Shown in pieces: positions 35,801 to 47,800 of a stretch of 64,000 nt of DNA. Source of the stretch: Conchocele bisecta (lineage: Eukaryota; Mollusca; Bivalvia; Lucinida; Thyasiridae); assembly GCA_029237695.1 (NCBI GenBank), contig CM055275.1, forward strand, positions 7,824,899 to 7,888,898, read 5' to 3'. A program made the translations under genes and the position numbers. Each line of letters starts with the position of its first letter. Position 1 is the stretch's first letter. The notes below the pieces were generated by a model. It ran no database searches and was not told the origin of the DNA. It saw only the letters and a list, made by a program, of their open reading frames with translations.

Positions 35801-38800
35801 AGCCGCTATCTTTTGGGCTCTACATGTACATGTATCCTATATGCTTATACACCTGTATGTGTGACTATGTGATCAGAGCTTCTCACGACTCATCCCAAGA
35901 GACAAATATAACAACACGATATAAAAAAACTGTCATAAAGTCGTTTTCGATGGATTTCTTACTCCATATTTATTTTGTTTTCGTTTAAGAAAAAAACAAA
36001 ATGTTCATTTACGCCTTTATATTAAGACTGACGGTAGAAAATCGAATCTCGGATTATTTTTCTTCCTGAAAAAACGCAAAGATCAAAATAAGAGATATGT
36101 TTATACGGCCAAATACAGGATCTGCGGTATGACAAATACGTTATTGTGATTCTACACAGGCTATATGGTGTAATATTGCCCGTCTGAAGGTATGTTCACC
36201 CGAGGCTATCGCCTCGGGTGAACATACCTCCAGACGGGCAATATTACACCATATAGCCTGTGTAGAATCACAATAACTTATAATGTTGACTCTAGAACAA
36301 CAATAACTTAATGTAATACATGTTTTCTATACGCCCTGCTCATTCAGACAACCTGTCCATATTCACTGTCATAGTATAGAATGTGTACTGTGATGAGCAC
36401 TTGTCACCGATCTGTACACACATTTATGCCCGCATGTCAATCTTATATTCGAGCTTTATGCTCTCTTTTTATCAGATGCAGCTTGTGATATCAGTGTATT
36501 TTTTTGTAATAATGTGTATATGATTCAGACCAAGTATGGTCGCCTTATGTTTATGGTAACCCATACTGCAACATCAGTATTGTAGATATCACCGTGGTTA
36601 CATTAAAGACAACCCCGCGGCCTCGATCCCTGGTAGAGGCGTCACAGTAACGGAGGGCAACCGACTGCTCTGGGGGCGCCTTTCGCTAAGCTTCGTACGA
36701 ATAAATGTTCGTAAGTGCAAATTTAGGATCGTCTAGAAATATTAATTGAGATATTTACATTTATTGAGCATAGGTTGCATATGCAGCCTATGTTTTATAA
36801 ATGTTAATAAAATCATTGTTTACAATACAATTATGTTAAATTACATGTGAAATGTACAGACTGTCATAATTTTGCACTTACGAACATTTTATTCGAACGA
36901 AGTTCAATGAAAAGGGGCCCCATGTGTGTCCGGCCATCAGTATAATGTAGATACCACGTGGTTACATTAAGCCACCAGTATAATGTAGATATCACCGTAG
37001 TTACATTACAGACATCGCCATGACATCGATACTTGATGGAGACGTCACAGTAACGGAGTGCGCCCCGACTACTGTCCCGACGTGTACGGCCACCTGTATA
37101 CTGTAGATATCACTGTGGTTACATTACAGACAGTACCGTAGCTTCAAACCCGGGTGGGGACTTCAGAGTAACGGATGGCGCTCCGACTACTGCCATGACG
37201 TGTACGGCCACCATTGTAATGTAGATATCACCGTGGTTACATTAATTACAGACAGCCCCGTGGCATCAATCCCTGGTGGAGACGTCACAGTAACGGAGGG
37301 CGACCCGACTACTGCCCTGACGTGTACGGCCACCAGTAAGCCGGCTGCCACCTTCACTTGGTACAAGGTCGGCCAGGCTACAGAACTGGAGAGTGGACCG
37401 GGGACCGGGATCGGCAACCAGTGGACATACACTTACAACATCCCGGATGTACATCGCGGTCACGCCGCCCGGTATCGGTGTCAGTCCGGTAACGGAGTCG
37501 GCTCAGTGGGCACCGCGGACATGGAACTGATCGTGCAGTGTAAGTTAATGTCCACCTCTCTGTCACAGTTGTGTGTCAGACGTGTTTGTGCAGGACTACA
37601 GTACAGATTACAATGAATTAAAGTACGTACTGAATGAGTTGCTGAATCGATGTATGTTTAAATAGATGTATCTGTTTTTAATTTCATATTCAATGAGGAA
37701 TATGTCGGATTACGATTATTTGTTACAAATTGTGTTTTGTTAACGAGCCGTGCATTGGTCGCAAACATCTAATTATTTTAGTTGGTTACTAAAATAGGCT
37801 TATCTATATGTTGCGTGCTGTGAATTTTCGTTGTTCTTTTGTTTATTGATACTCGTCAGTTTTAGATTTTTGGTATATGCACTACATGTATACATATGCT
37901 TGTGTTGGCGATAATGGCTAATGTCTAATATCAGATCCCCCAGATGTTGTGGCCACGGCGACAGTGAATGGTCAGTTTGTGGATCTGACGTGTTCGCCGT
38001 CCGGTGTTCCCAGCATCTACCTGTACTCAAACTGGGTGCAGACGTGGCCGGGGTATGGGGAGATAACTCGTCCCATCCTGGAAGCTGCCGCAGCTCTCCG
38101 TCTGTCCAACCTGACATATGCACATTCTGGTGTATACACATGCCGGGTCAGTAACGGGGTAGCACCGTATGACACCAGTTGGATCATCAGGACAGCTTCT
38201 ACTGCGGCTCTCTCAATCAAATGTTCGTGCTACACACTATTATACAACAGTCATGTTATTAACAATACGTTGTAACTATTGAATACGATCATCTCAGTTT
38301 GCTTTTGGAGACTTTACAAAAGTATTAAATAAACAGTTCAATAACAGTATGTGAATGTTCGCTCTACGGTCAGTAGAATTAATAGACTGTGTGCTGCGTG
38401 ATGAGGAGCAGTCATTACATTACAAGACCAATACATATTAAAGCCTTACATGACACCACCGCCGCATATTTAATAGAAGAAAGCACGGTCCTAGAAGATA
38501 AAATTGTACACACTGAAATATACACGACATGCCATGGAAAGGCCTGGTACGTCAACAAAGTCAATCATACACAGGTAGTGCTAAGTATAGCTATAGCGGA
38601 CCAAATCGGACCCGTTCTATACCTAATCATCATCTCATTCAAATATAATTGCTTTGTAAATGTTATGGGATACATGTATTATATAGGTGTGGACATTCTA
38701 CTGTATAGTTTCTGTCTTTTATAAACATTTATCAGCTTTGGTATTGACTGAAACTACATGTACTGGATACACATTGTGTTCAAACATATAGCGCTAAATG

Positions 38801-41800
38801 TTATCACTTTATCTTTCACATCCTGAGCCACCTGTGTCGAACGCCACAACAAGCGAAACTGGCCGATAGATGGTCCAGGCTAACATGACTCAGATGGCAA
38901 TTCAATGCACAGTAGAGTATACAATAAGTACAACAGGGTCAGATACAATTTATACAAATATTCAATCAAATTTTCGAAGGTAGTTTCTTCAAAACAACAT
39001 AAAGAGAATAGTAGGTTAGTGCCGTGAATGGGAAAAAACATCTGGCGAGGCTTAGGAAACGGGATGAAGCCGAGCCCATCTTGTTTCCGTGCCGAGCCAA
39101 ATATGTTTTCCCATTCACGGCACTAACCTACTATTCTATTTATCCCGTCAACATTTTAAAACAGCATTTAAATCAACTTAATTTAGTTAATTTAGCCTTC
39201 AAAAGTTAGAACGAATTACATCAAACACTCATTGGCGTTCAGAACATAGTTCGATAAAGTATGGTTGTAACATCCCTTAATCAACTGTCATGACAGTAAA
39301 TTGATCAATAAATGTTTTAGACTTTAGGAACTTTACTCATCGAAATATTTTCAGAATAAGCTTAAACTGTTACAACGATTTCGTTTCTGTACTTTTCATC
39401 GTTCGTGATTCATAGAAATGAAAAAAACAAACAAGACGTCAGCTTTACGATTTAATCCTATTTAGAATGGCGACCATCCATCCAGAATTAACAATAAAAA
39501 CGTGTACTTCATGCAGGTTCAAGAGATCGTCAGATGCATGTTCTGTTGATACTTTATATATTGTCACCGACAATGTGAAATTACAGCTTCTTTTCATCGA
39601 AATACACTCTCAAAATTCAGCAAACCCATCCATTTCCTTGGGGCAGATTCTGCAACGATTTGGATATGTCCAGAATAAAAATCAACAACACAAACACCAT
39701 TTTCTTTCGTTTATTTCCTTACCTGACTGGAATCACTGGGGGCAGCCATTTTTATTTTAAATGGCGTATCATACGATCCTCTAACTTCGATAGCCGCACA
39801 GATTCGAGACCATTTTTATTTTCTCGTTCTATCGCGAGATTTACGGGTTACGTCACTTCCATTACACTTGTGCGTTCAACCGAAGCCAGATGAAAGGTCA
39901 CAAATGCCAAGTTAGAAAAATGCGATTTAAACGGGACTAATACATTACCAAACAACACAACACACCTAAATGTTGTGTTTTCCACTAATCCCATTAACCC
40001 CCTCCATTAAAATCCGGATTTCGATAGGAAAACTTACACATAAATGAGTTCGCTTGAACCCGTATGTTGTTTACATGTTTATCAATGGAGGTCACGTAAT
40101 ATTTGTAGGTAGAAAGGCACTAATAATGTATGGAAATATGGATTTTCATTCAGTCGCCACCTTATCCTATTTTTTTTTAAATTGTCACTTTTAAGTTCGT
40201 CCACATCAGTTCAATACCTCCATTTATCAGCAGATATATGCAATCTGGTCTCTGTTTTTGTTATTCCCATTGTGGACGAGTACCACATGCAGAAGGGATT
40301 GAAATGTCTTACTCCAAAAATAGACATTACCACTTTAAAAAAGTATCAAAACCAACAAGTTGAAATTTCATATTGTTTAATTTGTTTAATCTAGCAAATT
40401 ATATTTTCCAAGTTGGCAATCGTTTGTCTAATCATTTAAGTTCGAAACAATATGTATAGTGACCCCTGAACGCAATGGTACATTATGCAGACACAATTTG
40501 TGTGTTTTCCAACCGGGCACCTGCACCGGAAGAGCATATGACGTCATAGGGGTCAGAGGTCGCGACCTTTCACGGTAAGCTGGAGGCGGCCATTTGTAGA
40601 CGAGTGTGTTTTGAAAGTAAACAATTGCATTTCTCCGTGCTTTTGAAGCCAGTAAATGCAATATATATACAGATAATTGGATTATATTTGCATGTAACTA
40701 ATAAAAAAAAGTTTATACTATATTATTTATTACTCATGTTGTTTAATATCGTTAGAGTCTCGAATTATGAGCAGTCCAGGATAGTAGATTTATTGACGTA
40801 CTTATAATTATGACGTTAGTCATGTCTGAATGACGCACGGAATGGGTAGAGAGCAAACGCAATTGGAAATTGAGGGTCATAATGGAAATTGATTTGGCAT
40901 CGAGAAAATGGCATGAACTTAATTTTATTTTCCGGCGATATCGTTTTTATTTGTCAAATTTAACCCTCACACTGTAAACAGTTCCATTTCCATCAGACTA
41001 TGCAGTCAACTCAAGAAGTATACTGGGGAAAGTAGTCACCAACACGAATGATGCGTATGAATTGTGATTAGGTCGTATTGACAGGATATCAAATATGTTT
41101 CACGGCACCTTGTTTCACGGCACATAGGCACTGCGTTGACGGGATAAATGGCGTTATTTGACGTCATTCCTCACGTCATTAACATCATAAATTGACACAG
41201 GTTACGTTGTTTGACCCATTGACGGATCGATCGTAAATTGGCACGGTAGAGTTGTACTAGTTGTGGGATTGATACCATTTGCGGGTCATAGTTTTGGGTA
41301 GCGGGCCGAGCAGTCTATGATCCGGAGATACGGATGTGTAGCAGCTACATGTACTCTGCCATATTCTGCTTCTCCTGATAGACCATAACCGTAACCCATA
41401 TAATTTACTAATAAATACCACGTGTATGTTTCAGCACGTCCAGTCATCATTACACCAAGCAGTACGGTAAATGATATAAACAAATTTGTTGTGAAGCTGG
41501 GCCACCCCGCCAGTGTCACCAGCACATATTACTCACCGTCGAAACCGACGCTCGTTAGCTGCTACAAAGTTATCGGCAACGTTCGACAATCTACGCCCGT
41601 TGGTACCGTGACAACAGATGCGACACAGATAAACCTGCATGTATTCAGTAACATGGTGCCGACACTGGGAACCAGATCAACTGTCACGTGGTCAATTGTG
41701 TCCGGGCTGGGTGTCTACGACATTGTCGTAACCAACGCGATAGGCGAGGCGTCTGTTTTAATGGAAGCTGTTATGGAAGGTAAAAACATCCATTTGTTGG

Positions 41801-44800
41801 TGTTAGGCGAACGATAAGTATCTGTATCCATATCAGCCGTCGTAGAGGAGCGTTTATAAAGTTCCGATACGGACGTTGCATCTTGTAGATATATGTGTTC
41901 AAATATTAAAATCGTATGTGCATGAGACGTGCAAGGAAGCAGATAGTTGATTAATTTGGATTAGGTTGTATACTCAACCATAAGACAATACACTCCTCTG
42001 AGACCAATGGGCGAACGACACAGCAAAACATAAAACAGTTCTACACATCCCAACTTAATATTTTACGAAAAAAAATGTATTCGCCATTGTTGAAGGGATG
42101 CTGATATTGCATGTAATACATCATACTAATAAGTTGTGTGTTTGTTTTTGGTGTTTAACGGCTGCCTATCAACAACTAAGGTCATGTATTCGATCCCCTT
42201 TTAACCTGCTGCATGGTGGGGTCCGAAATTCAGAACAGAATATTTACATGGATAAAAAATTAATTCAGCCCTGAAATTAGAATAACCTGACCGGGTGCCA
42301 GGTCCATACTACACCAAAGTCATATGGCCCCTTCCACTAAAATAGGATTACGAATACTCGTAATACTCATATAAGGGTATAACCAGATTCAACTGTCACA
42401 CACAAAATGCCAAACCAGGTATCCAATCGGAATTCCGGTAAAGATGCACCCCGATCGTTGAATTACACGTCTCGTGCAAATTAGAAGCATGCCAAAATGC
42501 TTTAGCATAGTCTATGTTCCTGAAATATTACTAGCCCCGCTTTTATGAGCATCTTTCATACACTTTGATTAGAAAAATCTTAGTGATTGAATATCTGTCC
42601 ATGAAATGTTCATTCACTGTCAGTAGTCGCTAGCATATCGAGTGTCTACTATGTTACGATTTGTTTTCCATTGATCCAACATTCTTCTTTTAAAAGTTTA
42701 TGTGGCCTCTTCTGCAGGACCACCAGACAACCCAGAACATTTCAATGTGTTAAACATCCAACCTACACTTGTTGATGTATCCTGGCGATCGGGGTTTCAC
42801 GGGGGCTACCCACAAACAGCTGTCGTACAGTACAGCATAGACCGTGTGACCTGGACCGACGGTCCCTCACTCGACACGGGTGTCAGTGTTAGCCGAGAGC
42901 TGAACCAAGTAACAGTGGCCTCGCTCCGTCCCAGCACTCAGTACTACCTAAGGATGTATGCACACAACGAGCTGGGATCCAGTCCGGATACAGCTGTACT
43001 CAACGTAACAACAGGTGGCACAACGGACGGGCCATGGGCAGGTGTAGTATGTTAACATTGTATACTTAGATGATATATGATATATTTGGACTTTGCTCAG
43101 TATCGGAACTAGAATAATGAGAGTACCATTCTAATTTACTGCAATGTTGGTTGAAATTACATTTATTTTAGAATTTCTACAATGTTGCGAAATTACATTT
43201 ATACATGTATGTTAGAAATAGAATGCCATCTAATCTAATTATAGTATAATTTGTTCACAAGCCGGCCAATAAAGCGATAAACTGGTGCGGTTGGCCATTT
43301 AGTTTGAGAAATCATTAGCTGTGCATCTAACCAACAGCTCGTACCATTTTAGTTGCAGACGTGTGCTAGATGCTAAGGCCCTAGATGTGTAAAAAGATAA
43401 AAACAAGCCACTTTCTGCTCATTTAAGCCTGATTGACAAAGTCGACGAAATATGGATGTTTTCGTCACAGATGGTTATGGCGTGGTAGCGTCTTACATTG
43501 GTGAAGGGGCAGCCACTGGAGCAGGTGTAGTGGCGGCGGTGATTGTTGTCGGCATTATCGTGACCGGCGTCTTCTACAAAAAGGGATACCGAATCAGGCA
43601 TGGTAGGTAAAAGAACAAGTTTATGCCATGTATGCAACGATTACAAAATATCCAGTATTATAGTCTGATTGTTCCACCGTCCGTCATATTGTTTGTCCCT
43701 CAGCCACAAAATATAACGTAGTCGATAAAGGAATTATATATTCGGTTTCCCATAAGACTACTTCGGACATTTCACACATGTTTGAGTCAGATGGTCCTCT
43801 GTCATGTGACGGATTCACGACCCTGCAACACCCGCTAGTCCAAATTCATTGTTGATATTCCACACACTTTCCTGTCCTGATTAATTAGCATGTTATCACT
43901 AACACAATATCATTTTGCTCTGACTTTGCCCAATGTCAAAGTCACAGTCCTTTTCATTCTCAAACGTTGACATCAGTGTTACTTTCAAATATTGTCTGTT
44001 TCAATTAACATAACAGTTTGCTATTTCACACATGTATGCATTGCTCTAGTTATTTTCTATCATGTTACGTCACATTTTGCACGTCATGAACCAGGAATAG
44101 CATATGTTTGCACCGAGACACACCCGGGGACTTCCGTAAGCCGCTCTCAGCAATTACTAATTACCGTTGCATGTAATACTATCATAATAATTGTGACGCG
44201 CCAAGCAAAACATCCTTTATGGGTCAAAATATTCATAAAAGAAAATCTCTCTCGAACAATATGATATATAAATCAATGTTATATTCAACTGATAAACAAT
44301 CTTTCTAGACCAACAAAGATTCCCATCTGACGTCACTTTTTCGCAGCGGCGTTGTTTTGACACCTATTTATCTGCTACATGTATATTATTAATAATGTAT
44401 ACTTAACGATATTTCAAAACATTTATATTTAATTTATAAATAGTATAAGATTTTCAATGACAATTCGTTACAACGGCAGACGTCGCCGGTAAATGATAGT
44501 TTCCGACGTCATGTAAAGTCAACCTCAGACTTGACTCCGTTGACTCTGTCATGTCTAATGTGTAATATATTTACTTGTGTATTTATCATACGTGTCATAG
44601 TAAAATCTAAATTCGTATACATTTATTGAACATAACATTATTGTAACATATTACGTTTCCAATGTCCATCATAGTGTACTAAAGTTGTCAAAGGTACATT
44701 TCACCCACCAGGTGGGACACAGTTATACGCACATTATCTGCATACACACGTTTACATTATTGTTATGGAATTGTACAATCCCTCAAATTATCATACTATA

Positions 44801-47800
44801 AAGTACACTTATTATCGAAAATTGTGAATGATGTCACTTCACATAAACGTTTTATACATGGGAACGGAACAGTCAGATGAAGGCAGTTGCCGACTTATAA
44901 TCGGCTCGAAAAGATAATTTAGGACACATATTATTATTTTTCATGAATATTTGTCATGAATCAAATGTCCTTGACGTATGCAGTGTGTAGTATGTACTCA
45001 TGATAATAAACAAATATATACATTTCCCCGGCCTAGTGCATTAATTAAATTCAGTAAGTAGCATATACTTTATAGTAAGTCATACGTTAAATATGCTCGT
45101 CAGGCGCTAAGTAAACTATAAAGCTGTTCGTTAATCAGGACCGGAAGAACTATTTGGAACACAATGGAAAGTAAATTGTCAATATTTTACCATATTGATC
45201 AGTGCCAAAATTTACTGTTGACCTTGTAAAATAGTTCCTCCTAAATCATCAGTGATTTGTTTACTTCATTTATAGTTTGTATATTGTTAGGGTCATCTTA
45301 TTTGTGAGTGATTTACATATATCATAAAAATGTTATTTTATTTGTATATATACCACTCGTTCTGACTCAAGTCGCGCAATATCGCATGCTACGTAGTTCG
45401 CGCATATATCCACATATATAAAGAAAACAGATATTAACATATATTTATTAAGTACTAAATCTATAAACGAACCCCGTCCTTGTGATACTCATTGTACATG
45501 TATGAGGCTTTAGATTGCATGAGGATTTTCAAAGAAAATTATTTCCAATATCTGCAATACTTACCTTAAATTATGTTAACACAATGATTCTAATTTTAAA
45601 TCATCAATATAGATGCATAGTTTTTTCGAAGGCCGTTGCGTACATATTTGGAAATTTCTTTAAGAGGGTTCGTCGCGCTTAACACAACAGTAAGATATGT
45701 ATGTCAGAAGTTGAAAACATGTCAAACACGCGTACGTCGCTTGTATTGTATCGGTACCGGTGCGCCCTTCGTTCGTTGCTGACAGCCTGCTCAATACACC
45801 GTCTACATTTTGATGTAATCAATACTGAGACTTAGACATGGAGAACAAGACTGGCCAAAATAGAAAATAAATGCATGTAGGACATGTTTTATCCAACGGA
45901 GCCAGGCCCGTACGCAGAGGGGGTGTGACGGATGCGTACGCAACCCCCTTAATCCGCCGAGATCCGTCTGTGGATGTGTACAAATATGTTTTCACGCTGT
46001 CGATAACGCACCCCTAAAATTCCTTAGTACGGGCCTGGGAGTTATACACACGTTTAACCATTAGAGCTTAGTATAATTTGGAATCACCTGTCGATTTAAG
46101 CGGGACAAAACTATTCGATATTTGAATGTGTTGTCATTTCTACATGATTACAATACGCATACGATGGTATGGTTATGTTCATGAGGTAGAATCGATCATA
46201 CACGGGGAATTAGAATAAATAGAGAGGTGGGGGGCATATTGAAATTTTAACTAATTACTGTTAAGCAAACCTGTTGATAAATGAATGCTGAAACACAATG
46301 TACTTGTATTATCGCAGTAACTTCTTTATCTAAGTATTGACGACTGTACATCCATACAATGGTTACTGTATATCCATCTTGCACACGAATAATGTTAGAT
46401 TTAGTGGATACTTTTGGTATTTATGAGTTTGCCATTTATTTTACTTCCATAGGTAAAGATGGAACGAAATACACTGGCAGGTAAGATTATTGTACGCAAC
46501 TGTTGTAGCCAATGTGTGTGTAATATCGGGTGAAGGTGAATGCTGAAATGCAAGTTACTAACAAAGGTGGTCGTCATTAAATTAATGGGTCAGTGGAATA
46601 AGGGAGCGTACTCCCGTTTGGAAACAAGCGTTATACAATGTTAACGAGAACATAAAACATCACCCATCGGTAATTATTTCGGTGGATTGTGATACGTGCA
46701 TCGTGGGTAACTAACTCAAAGTTACTACCATATCGTGTTCGTATATAACGTACAATTGTAATACATGAGTACGACATGATGTTTGTAAACAGTTTGTTTC
46801 TGTGGACATTACAGTGAGCAAACCTACGTGAACGACACGATGATGGACGAGGTACAAGGACAACGCAGTAAGTATACCCTGTGTTTACATGTATGTATTG
46901 GCTATAACACGTGACAGACTGTAGCCAAGACATTAAACATTGCTGGTCACAGATGCATGGGAAAATCGAATAGATGGCCATTTTAAACACGGTGACAACG
47001 GTATTGTTGTTGCGGCGGGGTTTAAAATCCATTTCTTCCCAGGGTACACACGATCATCATCATCGCGCTACATACCAGTATACAACATACATATGTCAAT
47101 GTTCACTAAGCTGGACTAACGCGGTTTCCAGAAACAAGTCAATATTACTTAGATTGTCCTCAATTGTCAGAAGGTCATCTCGTCGTGACATCTTGAGCTG
47201 TAAGTTGCTATCTGTAGTCAGCGGCATCATTGACGGTTATGCTATCGCTACATTGATTGTATATGTTCCCTATTTCTTAAGCTCAACTGAATATGGACTG
47301 TTTATTCACTGTCAAACATATGCAAATTCTCACGAGCGAAACACACAATGAATTCAAACCAACGTATTCATCAGTAAAATGCCCCTCCTGCACGTCTGTT
47401 TAATCCGTAGAAACTGTCATATCGTTTGGCATCATGCTTCCGTGAGTTTCAATATATCACTAGGCACGGTCGGTGAAGTCAACGCAACACTTTTCTATCA
47501 GTCGTCGATCATATCCTCCGGATAAACTCAGTGAACTGATATTAGGCTATTTATTTTAGTATATAAGTGTCGCTCTTTGAATGGACCGCAGTGATAATCG
47601 TAATAATATTTACAAAACATGCTGTAAAGTTCATTGCTGTGTGACCGGACGTCCGTCGTATCGAGTGAACCATGCTGCCGTCTTAAATGTTATGATTGAT
47701 GTTAGACTGAACTAGGCACCAAATGTAGCTGGAACATCCACTATATTGTACGATCATTTAGCCATGTAAATTGTGAGCCGCCTTCTTGTCAGTGGGTGCC

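Larger units (their letters stand above)
32755..36137. mobile_element. 3.4-kb block bounded by 18-base inverted repeats, containing a dead gypsy element
   Basis: ATTTGTCATACCGCAGAT at 32755-32772 is repeated exactly inverted at 36120-36137. These are the termini of the small MITE at 32363-32709. No DNA transposase is seen inside. Either a MITE was split by a retrotransposon, or two MITE ends flank it by chance. Confidence 0.5.
20158..37251 (+). other. receptor intron 4, about 17.1 kb
   Basis: The phases of exons 4 and 5 match directly, so no exon is required inside. The intron is a repeat sink: dispersed repeats (20364-20750), 147- and 175-base satellites (20740-23430), 22-, 46- and 25-base minisatellites (26274-32217), a TIR-bounded block with a dead gypsy element (32755-36137), a long hairpin, and the partial-exon array of exon 5. 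Between 23430 and 26270, and 30904 and 32062, I see no gene. Confidence 0.7.
38223..41434 (+). other. receptor intron 6
   Basis: It contains one long hairpin (39005-39137) and two promoter-like clusters (39765-39870, 40510-40610). Frames such as 38389-38724 and 39467-39760 match nothing I know and have no splice context. Confidence 0.6.
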
